From contig PWSB01000145.1 of the NCBI GenBank assembly GCA_003563375.1, positions 1-12,153 of the forward strand: a stretch of DNA of 12,153 nucleotides. The letters are read 5' to 3'. Both the position numbers and the translations under genes were made by a program. Each line of letters starts with the position of its first letter. The first letter of the stretch is position 1. The notes beneath the pieces are model-generated. The model did no database searches and had not been told where the DNA came from. It was given only the letters and a program-made list of their open reading frames with translations. Source of the stretch: Actinomycetota bacterium (lineage in GTDB: Bacteria > Actinomycetota > Humimicrobiia > Humimicrobiales > Humimicrobiaceae). Positions 7,154 to 12,153 of the stretch are shown here, piece by piece.

Positions 7154-8302
7154 ATGGCACTAAAAAGGGATCTATTGGTGTGGACCGAAGCACCCGGAAA
7201 ATATAAGAGGATAATTGAAAACGCAGCACACAGGTTTAAGGCAAAGACAGGGTTTGATGGAAAAATAGATATAGCAGCTTGCTCGTGGGATAAGGACTAT
7301 GTAAAAAATTTAGAGAGCTATTTTGGGGAAGGTAAAGGGCCGGATGTCTTTAGCATAGAACCCGGCGGGCCTCTTAATCATATGGTCCAAAAAGGTTTTT
7401 TGAAGCCTCTTGACAAATATTTTGACCCCAATAGGTTTAATCCCCTTTCCATTGATTCGTTATCTATTGGAAGCACCTTGTACGCACTTCCGGTATCAAT
7501 GAATAATATGCAGCTTTTTATAAATAAAAAATTGGTTGAAAAATATAAGATCGACTATCCGGACACCATAGATGATCTAAAAGAGATTGCAACTTATTTG
7601 CAAAAAAAAGATTTGGATTGCATATCAACCGGGTTTGGAGACAGGTGGGCTGCTATAGACACTTTCGTTGTGCTGGCACAGCAATTGAGCAAAAAAGCAG
7701 GGAAAAATCTTATAAAAGAAGCTGAGAAAGACCTTTCATTGTTGACCAGACCGGAATTTATCATGGTAATGGACCAAATAAAGGAGATGTCGGAAAAAAA
7801 GATTTTTCCCAAAGATGCAGCAAAGATAAATTATCATAGCGAAGCGTTTGAGCGTTGGTGTGCGATGAAAGCTGTATTCTTATGGCCCGGCAATAATGCC
7901 ATTTTTTCTTCAATTCCGAAAAATATAGATTTTGATGCTGCCTGGTTTCCCAGGATGGGTGAAGGAGAAAAAGTATTGACCGGAGGAGTAGCTTTATGCT
8001 GGGGCCTTTTTTCTAAATCAGACCTTGTAACAGAAAGTATAGGATTACTTAAGGAAATGGCCAGCGACCAGACAAGGAAAGAATTATTGGAAAATAATAT
8101 AGCTCATTCAGGCGTGATAGCCAGAGATGACCTTGAGCCGGGTGTAATGTCTAAGATTAACCTACAGCAGAACTTGGCCATGGACAGGAGGGTCTACAAT
8201 CCTGTAATTTACGATGGTTTGGGAGAAGCCGTATGCAGTGCCCTAGACCAGGGTATCGAGAGCAAAGAGGCTTTAAAAAAGATTAAAAACATAAGCTACT
8301 GA
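7154..8302 (+). CDS. Family 1 solute-binding-protein homologue lacking a signal peptide
   Basis: A 382-residue protein with the layout of ABC sugar-binding proteins: first strand DLLVWTEAPG (6-15), a helix ending FKAKTGF, GKGPDVFSIEPGG (60-72, the usual GPDVF element), LKPLDKYFD (83-91), LYALPVSMNNMQLFINKKLVEKY (109-131, the usual Y-x-x-P then N-K-x-L element), a P-x-T-x-DDL segment (136-142) and a C-terminal domain with FLWPGNNAIF. Its length is close to a mature, processed binding protein. Normally such proteins are exported lipoproteins, but here the first strand starts at residue 6, with no hydrophobic segment and no lipobox Cys. A TTG at 7136 would add only six residues, also not hydrophobic. 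I prefer the ATG at 7154, preceded by TAAGG. No permease or ATPase gene lies nearby, which suggests an intracellular sugar-binding or enzymatic role. Confidence 0.8.
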   Translation: MALKRDLLVWTEAPGKYKRIIENAAHRFKAKTGFDGKIDIAACSWDKDYVKNLESYFGEGKGPDVFSIEPGGPLNHMVQKGFLKPLDKYFDPNRFNPLSIDSLSIGSTLYALPVSMNNMQLFINKKLVEKYKIDYPDTIDDLKEIATYLQKKDLDCISTGFGDRWAAIDTFVVLAQQLSKKAGKNLIKEAEKDLSLLTRPEFIMVMDQIKEMSEKKIFPKDAAKINYHSEAFERWCAMKAVFLWPGNNAIFSSIPKNIDFDAAWFPRMGEGEKVLTGGVALCWGLFSKSDLVTESIGLLKEMASDQTRKELLENNIAHSGVIARDDLEPGVMSKINLQQNLAMDRRVYNPVIYDGLGEAVCSALDQGIESKEALKKIKNISY

Positions 8303-8319
8303 TATTTAGGAGGATTAGG

Positions 8320-9513
8320 ATGGAAAGACTGGGAAAAAAAGAATTCGAAGGAAGAATCAAAAAAGTAAGAGAAAAAATGGAAAAAAAGGATATAGATGTT
8401 TTATTTATCTATGGAGATGAATATAGATGCGAAAACTTAAGATATGTTTCAAATTATTGGCCTCTTTTTGAAAGAGGTATGCTGGTAGTCGTAAAAGATA
8501 AAGACCCGGTGTTGCTGGTTTCCCCGGAATGCGAGCATCTGGCAAAGGAGATGTCGGTATGGCAGGATATTAGATTGATCAGGGAAATAGGCATGTCTTA
8601 TGTCCCTGAAGAAGTAGGTTTTACCAATATTGAATTTACTAAAATAGCCGATGTGGTAAATGATCTAATAAACCATGGAGATATAAAGAGATTTTCTATT
8701 TGTGGCGTAGATGCAATGTCTGTAATACTCTACAATCAGATTTTCGCTGAAATAGGGGATTCAGAGTTTGTAAATGGGGATGATCTATTATATGACCTGA
8801 GGCTGTTTAAAAGTGCTGCTGAAATCGAGACCCTAAAAAAAGCCTGGGAGATTTGTGATATAGGATATAAAGCAATATTGGATGCTGACCTAAGAGGGCT
8901 CACTGAGATCCAGGCAGCCGCTATCGGGGAGAAAGCTGCAAGAGATGCAGGGGCAGAACACATAGTATTTTCAGTTTTTGCTTCCGGTGAGAGGACCAAC
9001 ACAGTAATAGGGAGGCCAACAGAAAAAAAAATAATGGATGGGGAACTGGTAATGTCTGCATTAGCCATCAAATATGATGGTTACATTGCATCCAATGAAT
9101 GGCCTTTTGTGGCAGGGGGCAATCCAACCAAGGATCAGCTGGATTTCATTTACCACCTTGTCAAAGCAGAAGATATAGGGATACAGAGCATAAAACAAGG
9201 CTTAAAAGCGGGAGACGTAGTAAAAAGGGTCAGCAGGTATTTTAAGGAAAATAATTTAGAAAAACATGACCTATATCCTCCTATCCATGGTAATGGATTA
9301 GCTGAGGCTGAATCTCCTTATCCGGATGAGAATTCTGATTATAATTTTGAATCCGGGATGGGTATAAATTTTGATGTCAGCCTGTTCGGGGTACCAAATA
9401 TTGGGTCTAACAGGATAGAAGAAGGTTTTATTGTATCGGGAAATGGCTTGGTCACTTTATCAAAATTAATCAGCGGCCTTAGAGAAAATTTTTTAAGAAC
9501 GGTAAAGATTTGA
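8320..9513 (+). CDS. M24-family (creatinase/prolidase-fold) protein with degenerate active site
   Basis: A 397-residue protein with the two-domain architecture of Xaa-Pro peptidases and creatinase: an N-terminal creatinase-like domain (about 8-155), the linking LRLFKSAAEIETLKKA motif (160-175) and the C-terminal pita-bread domain (175-390). By motif alignment the expected first metal Asp is Ala247, the second is Ser258, the catalytic His of the G-x7-H segment is Ile230, and the first C-terminal Glu is Asp352. Only His323 (IHGNG) and Glu367 (NRIEEG) remain. It is therefore unlikely to be a di-metal peptidase, and it also lacks the catalytic His of creatinase. AGGAGG 7 bases or so before the ATG supports the start, 17 bp after the binding-protein gene. 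It could be a metal-independent hydrolase or a binding/scaffold protein. The fold is clear; the activity is open. Confidence 0.85.
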   Translation: MERLGKKEFEGRIKKVREKMEKKDIDVLFIYGDEYRCENLRYVSNYWPLFERGMLVVVKDKDPVLLVSPECEHLAKEMSVWQDIRLIREIGMSYVPEEVGFTNIEFTKIADVVNDLINHGDIKRFSICGVDAMSVILYNQIFAEIGDSEFVNGDDLLYDLRLFKSAAEIETLKKAWEICDIGYKAILDADLRGLTEIQAAAIGEKAARDAGAEHIVFSVFASGERTNTVIGRPTEKKIMDGELVMSALAIKYDGYIASNEWPFVAGGNPTKDQLDFIYHLVKAEDIGIQSIKQGLKAGDVVKRVSRYFKENNLEKHDLYPPIHGNGLAEAESPYPDENSDYNFESGMGINFDVSLFGVPNIGSNRIEEGFIVSGNGLVTLSKLISGLRENFLRTVKI

Positions 9514-9535
9514 TATATTAAAAAGGAATCTGCTT

Positions 9536-9919
9536 ATGAAAAAGAAAAATGGGTCTAGGGTCTGGTATGTGGCAGATGGATGGATTCCCCTAAAAGAAGC
9601 AAAAAAAGACCCGGGATATGAGGGCCATGAGGCCTTGATAATCCTTAATCATAATGATAAAAAAGCTAAAATTTCAATGGATATTTTTTTTGAAGAGAAG
9701 GAACCTATAGAAAATATAGAGTTAGAAGTAATGCCTAAAAGGGTCAAATGTTTCAGAATGGATAACCCCAATGATATCGGAGGAGTTAAATTGAATAGGC
9801 TAAAACAATACGGGTTAAGGATTAAAAGCAATATCGAAGTGATAATCCAATTTGGAAGAATGGATGTCACCCAGCCAAATTTAGCTTATATGGGTTATTT
9901 AGCTTTCCCGGGAAGCTGA
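9536..9919 (+). CDS. ASRT-family protein (Anabaena sensory rhodopsin transducer superfamily)
   Basis: A 127-residue protein matching the Anabaena sensory rhodopsin transducer family over its whole length: VWYVADGWIP (9-18; the transducer has a similar W-x-I-A-E-G-Y-I-P), HEALIILNHND (31-41), KISMDIFFEEKEPI (45-58), the basic KRVKCFRM (68-75), and a C-terminal YGLRIKSNIEVIIQFGRMD (92-110) with the family's S-N-x-x-I-x-x-Q-x-x-R-x-D pattern, followed by Gln113. The family forms small beta-sandwich oligomers. Most members are not linked to rhodopsins and have been proposed from comparative genomics to bind small molecules such as sugars. AAAAAGGA precedes the ATG, and the gene lies 22 bp after the M24-like gene and 17 bp before the PTE-family gene. 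In this operon it is best read as a cytoplasmic metabolite-binding or regulatory protein. Confidence 0.88.
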   Translation: MKKKNGSRVWYVADGWIPLKEAKKDPGYEGHEALIILNHNDKKAKISMDIFFEEKEPIENIELEVMPKRVKCFRMDNPNDIGGVKLNRLKQYGLRIKSNIEVIIQFGRMDVTQPNLAYMGYLAFPGS

Positions 9920-9936
9920 TAAAGAAAGGAGCCGGA

Positions 9937-10983
9937 ATGTCAGTACAAACCGTAATGGGCCAAGTAGATGAAAGCCAGCTGGGCATCACCACACCTCATG
10001 AGCATGTTTTAATAGATTTAAGAAACCAATTTACTGGATTTTCCGAAGTAACCAAAAAAATCTTGTCGGAACAAAAAGTATCCATTAAAAACCTGGATGT
10101 TTTATCCAGAAATCCTTATGCATTAAAGGATAATCTATTACTTGGAGATATTGGAACAGCCCGGGATGAGTTATTTTATTTTAAAAAGGCAGGGGGGAAA
10201 ACAATAGTCGATGCCACCAGCAAGGGGATCGGCCGGGACCCTGAGGCTGTCAGGGAATTAGCCGCAGGCCTGGATCTCAATATTGTTTTAGGAGCTGGAT
10301 ATTATACACAAGATACCCATCCCGCTGATATGGACCAAAGAGAAATTGAAGACATAGCTGATGAAATAGTCAAAGAAATAGAGATAGGTATCGAAGACAC
10401 GGGCATCAGGGCAGGGATTATAGGAGAAATAGGTACCAGTGAAAAAATATACCCTAATGAAAAAAAAGTGCTGATCGCCTCCGCAAAAGCACAAGAGGAG
10501 ACAGGTACTGCGATCATAATACATACATATCCCTGGGGCAAGCAAGGACTGGAGGCTATTAATATTTTAGAGCAGAACGGTGCAAATATTAATAAAGTAT
10601 CTATAAGCCACATAGATGTAGAAATAGATATAGAATACTGCAAAGAGATCTTATCCAATGGTGCTTATATTGAATTTGATAATTTTGGAAAAGAATATTT
10701 TATAGATAAGAGGTACAGGGGCTTCGCAGGCGGTGTCTTCGCTAGAGATATTGAAAGGGTGCAAACTATAAAAAATCTAATGGACAAGGGTTTTTCCGAT
10801 AAGATACTGATCTCGTGCGATATTTGTTTGAAAACCTTATTACATCAATTTGGAGGATGGGGATATGATCACGTGTTGGTCAATATAGTACCCATGCTAA
10901 AAGAAGCTGGGCTGACAGATGGACAGATATCAAAGTTGTTAATGGATAATCCGCAAAATTTTATCAGAATATCAAAGAAATGA
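9937..10983 (+). CDS. Phosphotriesterase-family metal-dependent hydrolase (Php/lactonase-like)
   Basis: A 348-residue TIM-barrel hydrolase of the PTE family (PF02126), opening with VQTVMGQVDESQLGITTPHEH, the family's standard start. Ligands seen in order are His21 and His23 (HEH), Glu164 in IIGEIGTS where classical phosphotriesterase has a carboxylated Lys, His196 (IIHTYP), His225 (SISHID) and Asp295 (LISCDICL). Members with Glu at the bridging position include the Escherichia coli Php type. Several characterised relatives are sugar lactonases or sugar-phosphate lactonases, and true phosphotriesterase activity is rare. AAAGGAG seven bases before the ATG confirms the start, 17 bp after the ASRT gene. 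It is the last gene of the operon before the repressor. Hydrolysis of a lactone or ester intermediate is the likely role; the substrate is not readable. Confidence 0.9.
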   Translation: MSVQTVMGQVDESQLGITTPHEHVLIDLRNQFTGFSEVTKKILSEQKVSIKNLDVLSRNPYALKDNLLLGDIGTARDELFYFKKAGGKTIVDATSKGIGRDPEAVRELAAGLDLNIVLGAGYYTQDTHPADMDQREIEDIADEIVKEIEIGIEDTGIRAGIIGEIGTSEKIYPNEKKVLIASAKAQEETGTAIIIHTYPWGKQGLEAINILEQNGANINKVSISHIDVEIDIEYCKEILSNGAYIEFDNFGKEYFIDKRYRGFAGGVFARDIERVQTIKNLMDKGFSDKILISCDICLKTLLHQFGGWGYDHVLVNIVPMLKEAGLTDGQISKLLMDNPQNFIRISKK

Positions 10984-11003
10984 ATTGGTTTGATAGATCT
11001 TTA

Positions 11004-11012
11004 TGTTATAAT
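11004..11012 (+). promoter_or_regulatory. Extended -10 promoter element before the LacI-family gene
   Basis: TGTTATAAT is a perfect extended -10 (TG-N-TATAAT), with TATAAT at 11007-11012. The nearest -35 candidates are poorly placed: TTGGTT gives a 15-bp spacer and TTGATA only 11 bp. An extended -10 can work without a good -35. It would give the repressor expression independent of the upstream operon, with a start near 11019. No clear operator copy is seen here. Confidence 0.55.
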
Positions 11013-11057
11013 GGCCCTATTTTGCCCGGTTTTTAAAATAAGAGCATTTTTATAAAA

Positions 11058-12074
11058 ATGAGAGTAAAGATCACAGATATAGCTAAACTTTTGGATATCT
11101 CTCCTTCTACGGTATCAAGGGCTCTGGCTGGTAGCCCCAAAATAAGTGATAAAACTAAAAAAAAAGTAATAGATCTAGCCAAGCAATTGAATTATCTTCC
11201 TGATTTAGTAGCTCAGAGTTTGAAATCTAATAAGACCAAGACAATAGGTTTTATTATCCCTGATATCAGCAATCCTGTATGTCCTGAGATCACAAAAGGT
11301 GCAGAGGATTTGGCAAGCGAAAACAACTTAAATGTTATTCTGTGCAATTCAGATTATAAGACTGTCAAAGAAATTGAGAATTTGAAGACTTTAATCCAAA
11401 AAAGAGTGGATGGAATCTTAATAATTCCAGCAGGTAATGGAAATTACTTAAATAAAATACTGGATGACATAAAATGTGTGTTGTTGGACAAAAAGCCTGG
11501 CTCAAAGTTTGAAAAGAATCATGTATATACGGATCATGAAGCCGGAGCATACCTTGCAACCAAGCACCTGATAGAGTTAGGACATAACAAGATAGCAATT
11601 GTAAATGGCCCCAAAAACCACTCTCCGTGTGAGCAAATGGAAAAAGGCTATATAAAGGCCTTAAAGCAATTTGGTATTCCTTTAACTAGCGAGTACATCA
11701 GAAAATGTAATTTTAAGAAAGAACACGGTTGCAAAGAGATGAAAGCATTATTAAGCCTTGGGAAGGAAAAATGGCCGACCGGGATAATATTTATAAGCGA
11801 TATGACGGCTATAGGTGCCTATGATGCTATTTATGAGAAAGATTATAAGATACCCCGGGATTTTTCTATAATAGGTTATGATAACATTTTAGAAGCTAAA
11901 TATTTCAACCCCCCATTGACTACTGTCAACCAAGCCAGATATGAATTGGGCCAAATTGGGATGAGGCTATTGATTGATGAGCTTAAGGATAAAAAAAATT
12001 CCGAAAAGAAGATAATAAAATTAGAGCCAAGACTGGTAGTCAGAGAATCAAGTGGCCCTCCTGCAAAACCTTAA
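11058..12074 (+). CDS. LacI-family transcriptional regulator
   Basis: A 338-residue repressor with the full family layout: an N-terminal helix-turn-helix (ITDIAKLLDISPSTVSRAL, 5-23), the second part ISDKTKKKVIDLAKQLNYLPD, the hinge helix VAQSLKS (51-57, with the minor-groove A-x-x-L pattern shifted to AQSL), then a periplasmic-binding-like effector domain starting at TIGFIIPDISNP (62-73) and ending with DFSIIGYDN...LTTVNQ...LG...LL. It is a DNA-binding dimer whose sugar or sugar-phosphate ligand controls release from DNA. It lies 74 bp after the PTE-family gene with its own extended -10 and only a weak ribosome binding site (AAGAG, distant), which fits low-level repressor expression. The operator at 3693-3706 is its probable target. 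CcpA-like global function is less likely given its place in the cluster. Confidence 0.93.
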   Translation: MRVKITDIAKLLDISPSTVSRALAGSPKISDKTKKKVIDLAKQLNYLPDLVAQSLKSNKTKTIGFIIPDISNPVCPEITKGAEDLASENNLNVILCNSDYKTVKEIENLKTLIQKRVDGILIIPAGNGNYLNKILDDIKCVLLDKKPGSKFEKNHVYTDHEAGAYLATKHLIELGHNKIAIVNGPKNHSPCEQMEKGYIKALKQFGIPLTSEYIRKCNFKKEHGCKEMKALLSLGKEKWPTGIIFISDMTAIGAYDAIYEKDYKIPRDFSIIGYDNILEAKYFNPPLTTVNQARYELGQIGMRLLIDELKDKKNSEKKIIKLEPRLVVRESSGPPAKP

Positions 12075-12084
12075 GGTTTTTTTT
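12065..12084 (+). terminator. Weak hairpin plus T-run overlapping the regulator's stop codon
   Basis: AAAACC (12065-12070), loop TTAA and GGTTTT (12075-12080), followed by four more T residues, form a short stem-loop with a T tract. The loop contains the TAA stop. The stem has only two G-C pairs, so termination may be leaky, but its position is right for the end of the transcript. Confidence 0.45.
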
Positions 12085-12106
12085 GAGTCAAATAAGAGAA
12101 AAGTAA

Positions 12107-12124
12107 AGTCAGTGACCCCTGACT
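12107..12124. repeat. Short inverted repeat downstream of the cluster
   Basis: AGTCAG (12107-12112) and CTGACT (12119-12124) are perfect inverted copies around a six-base loop TGACCC. There is no T tract. It could be part of the hairpin of a neighbouring gene on the other strand, or the edge of a dispersed palindromic element. The 79 bases after the regulator hold no convincing gene start. Confidence 0.4.
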
Positions 12125-12153
12125 ATGTCCTTCAGCTTCATCAGCCTTACGAT

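Noticed and set aside
10990..11012. TTGATA/TATAAT as a classical -35/-10 pair before the regulator
   Set aside because: The spacer is only 11 bp; an extended -10 element explains the signal better.
11021..11040. Possible second LacI-type operator around TTTTGCCCGGTTTTT
   Set aside because: Only the right half resembles the consensus; the left half lacks the required A-A positions.

Overview
The window is an AT-rich stretch of bacterial DNA with short intergenic gaps, AGGAGG-type ribosome binding sites, and frequent AGA/AGG arginine and ATA isoleucine codons. This suggests a low-GC anaerobe or fermenter (Clostridia-like, or an uncultured AT-rich lineage such as Atribacterota or Thermotogota). 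That placement is inference only. No rRNA, tRNA, transposase gene or CRISPR array is visible. Every predicted product looks cytoplasmic.

Layout. (1) Positions 57-2219, + strand: a SIS-domain phosphosugar-type protein, then a KbaZ/GatZ-like tagatose-bisphosphate aldolase subunit. (2) Positions 2231-3547, - strand: an amidohydrolase of the metal-dependent TIM-barrel superfamily, convergent with the aldolase subunit gene across only 11 bp. (3) Positions 3548-4040: a roughly 490-bp intergenic region with a near-consensus sigma-70 promoter, a LacI-type operator lying on its predicted start, and a long leader. (4) Positions 4041-10983, + strand: a tight six-gene run of M20 hydrolase, large beta-rich protein of unknown function, signal-less solute-binding-protein homologue, degenerate M24 (creatinase/prolidase-fold) protein, ASRT-family small-molecule-binding protein, and phosphotriesterase-family hydrolase. 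(5) Positions 11058-12074, + strand: a LacI-family repressor with its own extended -10 element, followed by a weak hairpin.

How they may work together. The set reads as a locally regulated catabolic cluster for a sugar derivative: SIS and KbaZ-like proteins point to phosphorylated (amino) sugars, and the amidohydrolase, M20 and PTE-family proteins could open amide, ester or lactone bonds. The LacI-family protein is the natural sensor and the operator at 3693-3706 its natural target. The substrate cannot be read from the sequence.

The most unusual aspect is that several products belong to well-known families but lack a defining feature. The M24 protein has lost most metal ligands and the catalytic His. 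The M20 protein appears to lack the dimerisation-domain His. The solute-binding protein has no export signal and no permease beside it. An ASRT protein sits in a sugar operon with no rhodopsin. Together with the unrecognised 580-residue protein, this makes the six-gene operon a fair candidate for an undescribed pathway.
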